Assembly (NCBI GenBank): GCA_019188255.1
Contig: JAETXT010000002.1
Location: forward strand, 1,922,001-1,986,000
Length of the DNA: 64,000 bases
Direction: 5' to 3'
Source: Verticillium longisporum
Lineage: Eukaryota > Ascomycota > Sordariomycetes > Glomerellales > Plectosphaerellaceae
Shown: positions 12,080 to 22,643 of the stretch, in pieces
Layout of the letters: every line of letters starts with the position of its first letter
Position numbering within the stretch: the stretch's first letter is position 1
The notes under the pieces: model-generated
Databases searched by the model: none
Told to the model about the DNA's origin: nothing
Seen by the model: only the letters and a program-made list of their open reading frames with translations
Program-made: the position numbers and the translations under genes

Positions 12080-12754
12080 TTACGGCAGAGCAATAGCCTC
12101 AATCTCGACGTCAACGTTCTTGGGAAGCGTCTTGACGGCAACGCAGCTGCGGGCAGGCTTGTGGGAGAACCACTTCTCGTACTCGCCGTTCATTTCCTGG
12201 GTCGGTCAGTAATAGTGTCCGGGCAGTCAAACTTTCAGGTTGGGCTGTAAGGCTACATACAGCGAAGTTGTCCATGTCAGCAAGGAAGATGTTGACCTTG
12301 ACGATCTTTTCGACGGACGAGCCAGCCTCCTCAACAATGGCCTTAAGGTTGAGGATGCACTGTCTCGTCTTCTCGGCGATGGTGCCCTCGACGAACTTGC
12401 CGTCGGCGGTCAGAGGGATAGAGCCGGACAGGTAGATGGCCGTGGGGGTCTTGACGGCCTGGGACTGCAAAGCGTAATCAATATCAGGCACAGTGGTCAT
12501 TGTAGCATGTATCGGAGCATACGTAAGGGCCCAGGGCTATCGGGAGGTCAGCTCAGCTATTCACCGGTCATGAGGTGGGCAATGGACGTACGGAAGGGGG
12601 CGTCCTTCGTGTAGACATTAACGGCGCCGGACATTGTGCTGTTCTGGCGTGAAATTCCTTGACGATTGACAATGAGTTGTAGGCGAGGCGTGAGGCTTCG
12701 AAGTGCTCGAGGCGTAGTATGGGTGAGAAGTGATCTGGTGAGGAATGAGGACAT
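12080..12754 (-). CDS. RidA/YjgF/Mmf1-type reactive enamine/imine deaminase
   Basis: RidA-family enzymes hydrolyse reactive enamines/imines released by PLP enzymes; yeast Mmf1 acts in mitochondria and supports isoleucine synthesis and mtDNA maintenance. Exons are 12754-12592, a 14-nt micro-exon 12536-12523, 12464-12261 and 12196-12080, giving 165 residues. Introns are 55 nt (GTACGT...GATAG), 58 nt (GTATGC...TTGCAG) and 64 nt (GTATGT...CCCAG). The micro-exon restores the family core LGPYSQAVKTP; the body includes [21 protein letters not shown] and [10 protein letters not shown], then [18 protein letters not shown] at the C-terminus with the conserved Arg. The first 40 residues are Arg/Ser/Thr/Leu-rich without acidic residues, a mitochondrial presequence. 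A second ATG (12634-12632) begins [11 protein letters not shown], the usual start of the cytosolic paralogue. The upstream ATG has T at -3 and the inner one A at -3, so leaky scanning could give both forms. Confidence 0.93.
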
Positions 12755-13317
12755 GGAGAAGATCAATTCGGGGTGAGGGGTCGTTTGCAATGGCGTCGCT
12801 AATAGAACGTATCGCGGGGAGTAGAATCTCGGATGTGGATGATCCAATAGGTTGAGTGACCGGGAGGACAACCCCGCCGGGAGCCTCCGTTCATCGGCGG
12901 GCGGATACCCACGGCCCCAGGGTCGGCTTGGGAATGACTCTCACGCGCAGCCTCACCGAAGGGCGCGATGCCTACACCGAGTGTGGTTCACCGACCACCA
13001 ATTCAAACAATAGATCGAGGCTCAACATAATCTTGAGTTCCAATCCGGCCTTGGCACCAACTATTACAGCACTGGGTTCTATGCTTCACACACATTCAAA
13101 TTCATTTTCAAGACCTGCAAGAAGAGGTGGTATTCTGGCATTGTCCCAACTGCAGTTCAGGCGTATCCCAGTCGGCTTATCGCATCCCTTATCGAAAGTC
13201 CCGTGATCCCTCGACAGGCCACTGAGCTCAGCTAGGGAGGACCCCCTTGGCGCATCCTCCTGGTGGGTATCCCTGCTGAGATCCCCTGAAGCCAGTAGCA
13301 GGCCCGCGACGGGGCTA
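12755..13317. other. Upstream region of the RidA gene, left flank of the AT-rich element
   Basis: No gene is recognised. Base composition is ordinary up to the sharp change at 13318, where the inverted-repeat element begins. Confidence 0.55.
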
Positions 13318-13343
13318 GGGCCCTGATCGTCTCAGCTTTTGAA
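13318..13343 (+). repeat. Left terminal inverted repeat
   Basis: Begins next to TA at 13316-13317. Positions 13319-13343 are exactly complementary to 13895-13919. Confidence 0.9.
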
Positions 13344-13894
13344 TTGAAAAGCTTTTAGAAAAAAGGTACTTAGCTGGAACGGTGCTAGCGGGCTATTGCA
13401 GAAGTACCTCTAAGCCCTAATCTCTCTTGCTTAATTTTTAATAGTCGGAGTAATTAAGTAAGCTATTACGAGCTATTAAGAATCGTTACTATAGTACCTC
13501 TCTATAGAACTATAAAGGTGGCGATAAAGGAGGGTATAATTAATATAACGATATCGTTAATTCTATCGTTCTCTTTATTAAAATATCGAGCTTAAGCGCT
13601 TCTAAATCCGAGGCGGGTAATAAAGATACTTCTATTTTAATATATAAACGGCCTAGAATATAATATCCTTTTAGTTTTAAGTGCCTCCTCTAAGTATTTA
13701 AGCTTAAGACGTAAATCCTTCCCTAAATAGGAAAGGTTTAAAAGGAATAGGGGCCCCTGCTAGCGTAGTATATTCATTTTCGAATACTTAGCTAAATATT
13801 AGCCTACCGTTTATTTAGTGCAAAACGCCTATTGAATTGGGTAAAGCGTTATGGGCACGGGCTATATTTCATGAGCTTTTGAACTCAAGTCGAT

Positions 13895-13919
13895 TTCAAA
13901 AGCTGAGACGATCAGGGCC
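13895..13919 (-). repeat. Right terminal inverted repeat
   Basis: Exact reverse complement of 13319-13343, followed by TA at 13920-13921. Confidence 0.9.
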
Positions 13920-13921
13920 TA

Positions 13922-14360
13922 GACCAGCAAAGGACAAATCTTACTCTCGGGTTCTCGACCAGCTAGAGGGTGCATCGAGGACCATCTCGAGCTCGTTGAG
14001 TCTGTTAACACTTTTCTCTTCTTGTTCACACTTCTGTGTTTTTCCAGTCTCTCCTTTCGTATCGACGGAACGATCGCCATCATTCGACGGTGACGTTGGT
14101 CGACACGGTTCCACTTTACCAGTGTAGCCAAGCGCATCCATACAGTACGTCTACCCATTCCAGCCCATTGTATCTCCCCTGAATTTATTGGTGGGCTCGT
14201 GAAGCTATCTGTCCTTTGACAAGCTGGACCCAAGGCGTTCGCGTTTACTCCAGCAGAGACAGGAGACTTTGTCCATCGCTGCTGCATCACATTCCGTTCT
14301 GCAGCTGGACTGACACTGCTGCAGCTTCTTTCTTCTTTCTCTTTTTTTTCTCCATTCACC
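13922..14360. other. 5' leader/promoter of the PMT gene
   Basis: No separate gene. The last 60 bases before the start codon are a CT-rich tract (TTTCTTCTTTCTC...), typical of fungal core promoters or leaders. The transposon remnant ends only about 440 bp from this start codon. Confidence 0.5.
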
Positions 14361-16813
14361 ATGGCGTCGACGACTGCCACCCCGCAGGGCAGCGTCCGTC
14401 AGCGCAACACAGCTTCGAAGAAGTCGCCTGTGGCCTCGGATAGCGAGCCCGATGTCAAGGTCACGGCGAAGGCCAAGGCCAAGTCTGTTGCGCGCTCCCT
14501 CAAGAAGCCCTCAGAGACCGAGTATGGTGTTGGACTTGCCATCACCACCCTTTTGGCATTCGTCACCAGATTCTGGGGCATCAGCCACCCGAACGAGGTT
14601 GTCTTCGATGAGGTTCACTTCGGCAAGGTATGTTGGCGTGCCCTTCCGACACTTGCGTAGTTTTCGTGTCGATGAGCCCTCTCTGACCAAAGCTCTGGTG
14701 AACAGTTTGCCTCTTACTACCTCGAGCGTACCTACTTCTTCGACGTGCACCCTCCCTTCGGAAAGCTCCTGTTCGCCTTTATGGGATGGCTTGTGGGATA
14801 CGATGGTCACTTCCACTTCGACAACATTGGTGACTCGTACATCACCAACAAGATTCCCTACGTTGCCTTCCGAGCCCTTCCCGCTATCCTCGGCGCTCTC
14901 ACTGTTACTGTGACCTACCTCATCATGTGGGAGTCTGGCTACAGCCTTCCTGCCTGTCTCCTCGCCGCCGGCCTTGTCCTTCTTGACAACGCTCACATCG
15001 GTCAGACCCGTCTCATTCTGCTTGACGCCACTCTTGTCTTCGCCATGGCCTGCAGCTTGCTCTGCTACATCAAATTCTACAAGCTGCGCCACGAGCCCTT
15101 CTCCCGCAAGTGGTGGAAGTGGCTTATCCTCACGGGCTTCGCGCTCTCGGCTGACATCTCGGTCAAGTACGTGGGTCTCTTCGCCTTTGTCACCATCGGC
15201 TCGGCGGTCGCCATTGACCTGTGGGAGCTTCTCGACATCAAGAGGCCCGGCGGTGCGCTGAGCCTGCCCGACTTCACCAAGCACTTCCTCGCCCGTGCCT
15301 TTGGCCTCATCATCATGCCCTTCCTCTTCTACCTCTTCTGGTTCCAGGTCCACTTTGCCATCCTCAACCGATCCGGCCCCGGTGACGACTTCATGTCGCC
15401 CGAGTTCCAGGAAACCCTCAGCGACAACGTCATGCTTGCCAACTCGCTGGAAATCAACTACTACGACTCGCTCACCATCCGCCACAAGGAGACAAAGACG
15501 TACCTTCACAGCCACCCTGACCGCTATCCTCTCAGGTACGACGACGGCCGTGTGTCGAGCCAGGGCCAGCAGATTACAGGCTATCCCTTCAACGACACGA
15601 ACAACTACTGGCAGATCCTCCCCTTGGAGGGAGAGGAGACCACTGGCCGTGTCGTCAGGAACCACGACCTCGTTCGTCTGAGGCACACGGTGACCGACAT
15701 GATCCTGCTCTCGCACGATGTCGCGTCTCCCTCGTACCCCACCAATCAGGAGTTCACCGCCGTCAGCGTCGAGGAGGCCCTCGGTGCCCGCGCCAAGGAC
15801 ACGGTCTTTGAGATCCGCATCGAGCACGGCAAGAAGAAGCAGTCGTTCAAGAGCGTGTCGGGCCACTTCAAGCTGATCCACAACCCGAGCAAGGTAGCCA
15901 TGTGGACACACTCGAAGCCGCTGCCAGACTGGGGCCACAAACAGCAGGAGATCAACGGCAACAAGCAGCTCACGGCGGCGTCAAACGTGTGGTTCGTCGA
16001 GGACATCCCGTCGCTCCCCGAGGACGATGCGCGCCGTGCCAAGCCCGAGAAGAAGGTCAAGACGATGCCATTCCTCAAGAAGTGGTTCGAGCTGCAGCGC
16101 GCCATGTTCTGGCACAACAACCAGCTGACCAGCAGCCACCCGTACTCGAGCCACCCGTACCAGTGGCCCTTCCTACTCCGGGGCGTGAGCTTCTGGACCA
16201 AAAACGACACGCGCCAGCAGATCTACTTCCTGGGCAACCCGGTGGGCTGGTGGATTGCCAGCAGTCTTCTCGCTGTGTTTGTCGGCATCATCGGCGCCGA
16301 CCAGGTGTCTCTGCGCCGTGGCATTGACGCTCTGGACCGCCGTGAGTGACACGTCTTCCGTCGCATGACATGACCGTCGTACTGACTCGATCTTTAGGCT
16401 CCCGCAACCGGCTCTACAACTCGACGGGCTTCTTCTTCCTCGCCTGGGCGACGCACTACTTCCCCTTCTACCTCATGGGCCGCCAGCTGTTCCTGCACCA
16501 CTATCTGCCGGCACACCTGGCGTCGTGTCTCGTGGCCGGTGCCCTTCTCGAGTTCATCTTCCTGGCGGAGCCCGTTGGCGAGGACAAGCAGGCGAAGAAG
16601 GTCGAGGACGCGCCGAAGCGACACCTCACGGCGCGTGAGCGTCTCGGCGGACAGAGTATGGCGAGCGCGTGGATCGCGTCCTTCGTGGTGCTCGCCATCG
16701 TCGGCGCGGGCTGGTGGTTTTTCCTGCCTGTGACGTACGGCTACCCCTACCTGTTGGTCGACCAGGTGGTGCGACGCAAGTGGCTCGGCTACGACCTGCA
16801 CTTTGCCAAATAA
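14361..16813 (+). CDS. PMT1: Protein O-mannosyltransferase, Pmt1 type
   Basis: ER integral membrane enzyme that transfers mannose from dolichyl-phosphate mannose to Ser/Thr of secretory proteins; Pmt1-family members usually pair with Pmt2-family members. Exons are 14361-14627, 14706-16341 and 16398-16813 (introns 78 and 56 nt), giving 772 residues. The first luminal loop carries the family motif FDEVHFGKFASYYL with the essential Asp-Glu, then FFDVHPPFGK. A long luminal MIR region follows (LHSHPDRYPLRYDDGR, then GYPFNDTNNYW), whose LHSH and DGR wording is Pmt1-like. Hydrophobic helices lie on both sides, including the C-terminal FLPVTYGYPY segment. The start ATG is the first in frame after the CT-rich leader. 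The frame is intact. Subfamily choice is from motif wording only. Confidence 0.95.
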
Positions 16814-17905
16814 AGGGCAACTGTATCGTCACTCGAGGCCGACGCTATAGCGTCGGGGGTGGTCCTGAAGCAAGCCCTATGTTGATGAAGCTGCTTTCAT
16901 GGATCGCCCCCGAAGCCACGCAGTACACACGCGGTGCGCAACAACTGTGTGCATCGCGAGGTACCTCAGAGAAGGGCTGGCTGGGTATTGTGCAGCCATA
17001 GATGGGTGAACGAGTGGAATAGATCGCCCTCATGGCCTCGCTATCTGGAGGGGGCCTTTTTCTCATGTAAGATTAGCTAAAAAGATGATGAACTTTGAAG
17101 AGTGGTGGATTCAATGAGTGACCTGTGCTCGCATCGGTGATGGCACCTGCATCGTGTGTCTCGCGCGCTGTGGAGGTTGATGGCCAGTGGGGGCATGCGG
17201 CAGTACAAGGGTCATTGATGTTTTGGGTTCGGGAGAGGCGACGCTGAGGGTTTCCAGTGTCGTGTCCAGGGCCGCATCACCTGCCTGGCAAGCCTGGGTA
17301 CCTAGGTACCTAACCTAACGTACCTTAAAGGTAGGTACCTTGCAGATGCAGGTGTCTTGTCTGTATCCCTTGGACCCCACCAAGGTGAAGAAAGCTTCCA
17401 CCTGTGGTCAAGAGGACGAGGACAAGGCGGCGCTCGGCCTCCTCAACCTTGAACTATGGAAATTGTGTCACCATCTCCAGTTTCCGCACCGCATCACCTC
17501 ACGCGTGCACATTGGACCCAGCTGCCATCCCCTCCTACGGAGCGCGCCAACACGCAAGTCATCGATAATGCCAACTCGGAGAGTCTCTTCTCAACTCGAC
17601 AATTTCAATCCCTTGTGAGGGGCTGCTTGCTCTGGAAACCTGGACACCTCTACTGGCTAGAAGCTGTCTACACACATTCACACGCCGCCCACGTCTCCTG
17701 CCAAGGGAGCAGCTCAACAATCGGCAATCGAACGGTCGAGGAGGAAACCACACCCTCGATTCGCCCGTCTCACCCTCGCGTCGTCAATCTCTACAACCCT
17801 CTTCCCTCTCCAGAACTGACCCAGACTCTGCTGAGGCTGCTGGCCTTTACTTGATTCTGCCACCCGACACAATACTCTGGTCATTGGCCTCGACCACCAC
17901 CCACC
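16814..17905. other. Intergenic between PMT1 and the CAP59-like gene
   Basis: No gene is recognised. It contains a palindromic GGTACCTAGGTACC-rich patch (listed separately) and a CT-rich leader before 17906. Confidence 0.55.
17297..17345. repeat. Palindromic TACCTAGGTA patch
   Basis: About 50 bp built from TACCT and its complement AGGTA, including GGTACCTAGGTACC. It resembles the patch at 53633-53662 in composition and word content. Confidence 0.6.
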
Positions 17906-19223
17906 ATGGGCACCCGCCTCGCCGCCCGCCGTCTCCTCCGAAGCAATCCTGTCCGCCTGGGCCTCCTCCTCTTCGCCCTCGTCACCTTCTTCGATACGCT
18001 GCGCCTCCAGAACCGAATAGCCCGCCATGACCTCGTTCCGCACGCGTTCGACACCCCCGCAAGCACGAACGTGTCTACATAGCCGCTCTGCACTACAACG
18101 ACGCTCCCCTGCTTCGGCAGCAGTGGAATCCGGCACTTCTTGCCCTCGTCGAACGCCTCGGCCGCGCCAACGTCTTCGTCAACGTTCATGAGAGCGGCAG
18201 CTGGGATGACACCAAGGCCGCCCTCGCCGAGCTCGACGCCGAGCTTGAGGTCCGCGGCGTGCCCAGAAGCGTCGTCACCAGCAACGTCACGCACCAGGAC
18301 GAGCCCGAGGCCAACAGGCCCGCTCAGGGGGCGGCCCTGCCCGAGGGTTGGATTGTGCCGTCCAAGGGAGCCAAGCCAGAGATGAGACGGATACCTTTCC
18401 TGGCCAAATTAAGAAACTCGGCGCTGCGGGACCTCGAGGACCTTCACGAGAAGGGGGTCAAATTCGATAAGGTGCTGTTTCTGAACGACGTCTTGTTTAC
18501 GGTCAGTTGACATTGTTCTCGCCCAAAAAGAAGGCCAAGACAGGAAGTGTACTGACTGGACCAGCCCGAAGACGCATTGACTCTTCTCGACACGAACCGC
18601 GGCGTCTACGCGGCCGCATGCTCGCTCGACTTTTCCGACCCCCCTTTGTTCTACGATACCTTTGCGCTGCGAGACGTCAACGGTCACGCCCACCTGACGC
18701 CGACGTGGCCATACTTCCGAGCGACGGCAAGCCGCAATGCCGTTCTGGCGCACGCCGACGCCGTGCCTGTGACGAGCTGCTGGAACGGCATGGTCGCCAT
18801 GCCGGCGGCGCCCTTCACCTCCCCATCGAGTCCAAACGGCTGCGGTTCCGCGCCATTCCCGACTCCCTGGCGCAACTGCACCTCGAAGCTTCGGAGTGCT
18901 GCCTCATCCACGCCGACAACCCCCTTTCGGCGGACCTAGGCGTCTACCTGAACCCGAGGGTTCGGGTGGGCTACAACGTGATGGCGTACGCCGCTACGCA
19001 CCCTGAACCAGGCCGCAGCTGGCTCAGCGGCTGGGCAATCGGCCGCGGCCGGACTGTGAACCGCTTGTTGGGCTGGTTTACAAGCACGCGGTTCACAGAC
19101 CGGCGGGTCGACGACAGGTTGGCGCGGTGGAAGGCCAAGGATAAGGACCGTCACGAGCCAGGTCGCGCGTGTTTGATTAACGAGGCTCAGTTTCTGGCGC
19201 CGAATGGTTGGATGCATTTGTAA
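17906..19223 (+). CDS. CAP59/CMT1-family alpha-1,3-mannosyltransferase-like protein, two frame breaks
   Basis: Belongs to the CAP59_mtransfer family; in Cryptococcus, relatives (Cmt1, Cap59) act in capsule mannan synthesis, but the role in moulds is not established. The start (MGTRLAARRLL) leads into one hydrophobic segment at about residues 17-33, as in a Golgi type II protein. The conserved part reads VYIAALHYND, NVFVNVHESGSWDD, MRRIPFLAKLRN, then FDKVLFLNDV, which are family signatures. A 63-nt intron (18502-18564) is in phase. The reading frame breaks twice: near 18055 in a run of five C, and near 18818, after AAPF. In each case one added base restores the family sequence, which then runs to a stop at 19221-19223. 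Two C-terminal regions (ASECCLIHADNPL, RVGYN) support the restored frame. Either the gene is decayed or the assembly dropped bases; the latter is favoured because other genes here show the same defect. Confidence 0.8.
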
Positions 19224-19558
19224 CGGCTGGCGCTCATGGTCTTCTGTCATGCCTTTTGGGATAGATGTTTCTTGATTTCTTTTTTTTTTCTTACTTTTAA
19301 CTACATGGATGAAGGTGGAGGGAATGATACCCAGCGCGATGCTTTACGCCGTCTTGAATATGAGTTATCGTCTTGATTCAGTGTTCTCTTGCTCACTCCT
19401 ATATAGGTACCTTGACAACTAAGACACAATTTGGTCACAATAATTTGCACTTGATATCAGATGACCCTCCCGTCGAGCATCCTCTACTCATCGACGACTT
19501 GTACAAACCTCACCTTACTCCACTCGCGCGCCCCGGCTCTCCTCCTCTTAGCCCTCGT
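19224..19558. other. Convergent 3' flanks
   Basis: Short interval between two convergent genes. A T-rich tract (about 19277-19300) probably marks 3' processing signals. Nothing else is seen. Confidence 0.5.
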
Positions 19559-21694
19559 CTACGCATGCTCCGCCTCCCGAATGCCCATCAACTCCATAAC
19601 CGCCCCCCTGCGTGCCAACTCGCCCCCCTCGCCCCGCGTCACGCTCCCCTCCTCGACAAGCCCGACAAACTCCTCCGCCCTGCCGGCACGGATCACGTCC
19701 CCGAGGTCCGCGCACGCCGCCACCTCCTCCAGCCCGACAACCCGCCCCAGCCGCACGAGCAGCCTGTCGTCCAACCGGCCCGCCGCCCGCATCGCCGCCC
19801 GCGACGTCTTGCGCAGCTCCGCGGCGCAGCGGACCAGGGCGATCCGTCCGGCGCCCGCGCTCGCGCGGTCGATGGCTTCGCGGAACGCGCTGGCCACGAG
19901 GGCGAGGGTGCCACCGCCTAGGGCTGCGGGGTCCCAGTCTACGGAGAGGAAGGCTGTCAGCGCGGGGATCGAGGCCGAGGTGAAGCGTTCTCGGGCGATA
20001 CAAATGTCCATTGTCGCCGTCGATCCGCTGTCGTTCATCTCTCTGCCGGGTAGGAAGGGGGCTGGGACTGTGCCGAGGAGGAGGGCGTGGAGGAGGGAGG
20101 TGTTGCGGGCAAGATGGGACTGGAGGGTTGTGAAGGAGGTGGAGGGGGGTAGGGAGAAGGTTTGCAGTAGGAGTGCGATTGACTCTTCTCGTAACGAGGA
20201 GAAGGGGGGCGCGACTGGGCTCGCTGGGGAGAGGGGGGCTGCGTGACTTGCAGGGCCGTGGCTTTGGGCATGAACACTGAGGTTTCGTCCTTCGTGTTGC
20301 GATGTGCGCGGAGAGACGGTGGTGGACTGCCCCTGCTCGGGGTACCTCTCGGCTTCCCGCCTGGCGTTGACGCTGCTGTCTTCTATATGAGTCTCTGCTG
20401 CATCTTCGATCCAGGTACTGCCAACGGACTCCTCATCAGATGAAGAAGAGTCCCAGGCCGACTGTCCCAGTGGTGTAGCGGGGGTCACCATGATGATCAC
20501 ATTCGACACACCTTCTGCGGGCACTGCCATTGTGTCCTCCTCATCAAACCACCAGCTGTCGCTGCGCGTCATGTCATGTTCACGTTCCACATCTCGGTGC
20601 TCTCTGCCGCTGCGCTCACGCTCGTCAGTCTCGACTTGTGGCTCGCCATCGCTCTCAGGGCCTACCTTGCGGTTCTCAATGCAAACGACTCGGCCTCGAG
20701 TGGGATGGCCCACTGTCACGGGAATCTCCTGTCCTAGGGTCGCGTTTTGGCGAACGAGCCTCGGAATGCCATGTGTGATTTCGACAATGTTGGCACGCTT
20801 GACGACAGCGGATGCTAGCGGGAGTACCTGTTCGTCACCGGCGTCATCGCCAACGATGGTCCCACTCGAGACAACACGGCGAAGGCTAGGTGAATAGTAA
20901 TCATGCTCGCCGTTCCCCTCATCACTGTCCACATCCCTGGAGGCCATGTCCCCATAGAAGTTGTCATCCTCTTCTGCCGACTCATCGTCGCCAAAGTCGT
21001 ACACTGGCTCCCGATAAAGAGTTGCAATCCTGGACCACGAACTGGTGGCAGACGCCGTGCTCTCGAGAGAGCTGCCGCACAGCTCGGGATACAGGTGCGA
21101 TATCCCCATCCGCTTCCGTCTCGGCTTCCAGCGCCGCACATCTACGTCAGCGTCTACCGACATGGAGGCCCGACTCCGCAAGCTCTCCTCTTCGGCAACA
21201 TCCATACCTGCAGCTGGTGGTGAGACCAGGTCGGCCCCGATGGACACTTCCAGCTCCGTGCCGACGAGCATCTTCCGCAGCGGCTCGAACCGCAGCCTTG
21301 GCAACGCAGGCGATGGCTTTTCCAGCGGCGTGGCAGGTCGAGACAGCGCCTCTACTCGTGCTGCGTCCCTTGCTGCAAGGACCCGGGACAGCGTCTCCTG
21401 TCCAGGAGACGCCAGCCATCGCAGAACCTCCTCTTCCCCCTGTGTTCGTGGGCTGCGAACAAAGTGGCCCACAGCGTCAGTCGGGGCTGTGGCGAGTGTC
21501 TCTGGGCTGCGACTTTCAAGCCAGTTCTGTGCTTCTCTCAAGCCATGTGTGTAGTATGCATCGAGGGAAGGGGCAGGTGTAGTGCTGGTTGTGCCATCGA
21601 CAGTAGCATTCAGGGTCGGTCTGGGCTGTGGAGAGGGCGGCCTGTTGGGTTGGAGCGGCGCCGCGCGCTTCAGGGAGATCCAGGGAAACGGCAT
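19559..21694 (-). CDS. Uncharacterised 711-residue protein
   Basis: I do not recognise this protein. It is one uninterrupted frame of 711 codons starting MPFPWISLK, with codon use like its neighbours. The N-terminal third is Pro/Ser-rich with a possibly folded stretch (SLDAYYTHGLREAQNWL and EEEVLRWLASPGQETLSRVL). The middle is acidic and low in complexity (YDFGDDESAEEDDNFYGD). The C-terminal 200 residues are Ala/Leu/Arg-rich and probably helical (SIALLLQTFSLPPST..., AAELRKTSRAAMRAAGRLDD). No signal peptide or membrane segment is evident. The antisense strand of the C-terminal part also has open frames because of high GC, and these look like shadows. It could be a conserved fungal hypothetical; no function is offered. 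Confidence 0.72.
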   Translation of the reverse strand: MPFPWISLKRAAPLQPNRPPSPQPRPTLNATVDGTTSTTPAPSLDAYYTHGLREAQNWLESRSPETLATAPTDAVGHFVRSPRTQGEEEVLRWLASPGQETLSRVLAARDAARVEALSRPATPLEKPSPALPRLRFEPLRKMLVGTELEVSIGADLVSPPAAGMDVAEEESLRSRASMSVDADVDVRRWKPRRKRMGISHLYPELCGSSLESTASATSSWSRIATLYREPVYDFGDDESAEEDDNFYGDMASRDVDSDEGNGEHDYYSPSLRRVVSSGTIVGDDAGDEQVLPLASAVVKRANIVEITHGIPRLVRQNATLGQEIPVTVGHPTRGRVVCIENRKVGPESDGEPQVETDERERSGREHRDVEREHDMTRSDSWWFDEEDTMAVPAEGVSNVIIMVTPATPLGQSAWDSSSSDEESVGSTWIEDAAETHIEDSSVNARREAERYPEQGQSTTVSPRTSQHEGRNLSVHAQSHGPASHAAPLSPASPVAPPFSSLREESIALLLQTFSLPPSTSFTTLQSHLARNTSLLHALLLGTVPAPFLPGREMNDSGSTATMDICIARERFTSASIPALTAFLSVDWDPAALGGGTLALVASAFREAIDRASAGAGRIALVRCAAELRKTSRAAMRAAGRLDDRLLVRLGRVVGLEEVAACADLGDVIRAGRAEEFVGLVEEGSVTRGEGGELARRGAVMELMGIREAEHA

Positions 21695-22643
21695 TCTGTC
21701 TTGTCTCTAGCGGTGCGCAATGAAGTGCCTGGGATTGTTCAAAGTCATGTAAATAGTTGGATTTCACTTGGCCCTCATCGCAGAGAGCTCGTTCTGCACT
21801 TATCGGCATGGCGAGAGGCGTCTTTCAATTCCCATGTTCACGACGAAGGGCCCTATCAAGCCGTTGGTTCATCTCAGTGTTGGGACTTGGTCGGGTCAGT
21901 CTCGTTGTCCACAAAGGGGTTCCTGATGTGGAATGATAGTGAACAAACATGCTCTTACACGTGGATAGACACAGGGGAGATGTTTGACACAGCAGTCGTA
22001 GTCACAACAGGGCTGCAGCATACAAGTCGTGTCTTGGGAACCGAAACTATCACTTGCGAGACATTCTGGAGAGTCCTTGTGAACACCAGAGGCTGTCCAG
22101 GTTGTCCTTGATGCTTTCATCCGGTGAAATGTGATGGGCTGTCAGTTGGCCATCTTACCAGCATAACAACATCTGAACTTTTCCAGGAAGAGGTGGTAGT
22201 AAGGATGTGTCCGTCTGCAGTATCGCTCATCCTGCGTGTGGCACACTTGACATGTCAGTCGCAGAACAGACGGTTCAAGACCATACCGTTAAGCCAAACC
22301 GACACTTGACATGAATCATTTTAGTGAATATCTGGATATCGTGTTCGAAAGCCTTAGACGATGGAGTTTCTTTGACCTCTTGCAGGCCAGAGTGGCATGC
22401 ATGTAGCAGCAGCATCCTCTTCTCCGGAGCGAACAAAGACAACATGGGTCATTGTAGTCATACTTCTCTGACCTTGTTCGATCTGCCTGCAGAAGAAGCT
22501 GAATCAGAAATCAAAAGAATGTTGTCCTGACACGTTACTGCCGACCATGAGCCAGTCAGCGAATCACTCAAATATCTACGATCCTGTAATGACACATGGC
22601 TGAGGTTGTCTTCTCGCCCGCTTCAGTCTGAGCAACAGCTGAA
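21695..22643. other. Upstream region of the 711-aa gene, no gene recognised
   Basis: Frames are short and carry no recognisable motif. Presumed promoter and leader of the leftward gene. Confidence 0.45.

Larger units (their letters stand above)
13318..13919. mobile_element. Non-autonomous inverted-repeat DNA transposon remnant (Tc1/mariner-like, RIP-degraded)
   Basis: The ends are perfect inverted repeats of 25 bp: GGCCCTGATCGTCTCAGC... at 13319-13343 matches the complement of 13895-13919. The left copy has one further G at 13318. Both ends are flanked by TA (13316-13317 and 13920-13921), the target duplication used by Tc1/mariner elements. A second, subterminal palindromic motif (AGCTTTTGAA...) recurs inside both ends. 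The interior is strikingly AT-rich and full of TA and TAT steps with no coding frame, unlike the GC-rich flanks. This is what repeat-induced point mutation leaves in ascomycetes. At 602 bp it is either a MITE or an internally deleted element. Class assignment rests on the TA duplication only. Confidence 0.82.

Noticed and set aside
14511..15938. 475-codon open frame on the - strand
   Set aside because: Antisense shadow of PMT1, rich in Val/Glu/Gly with no family signature.
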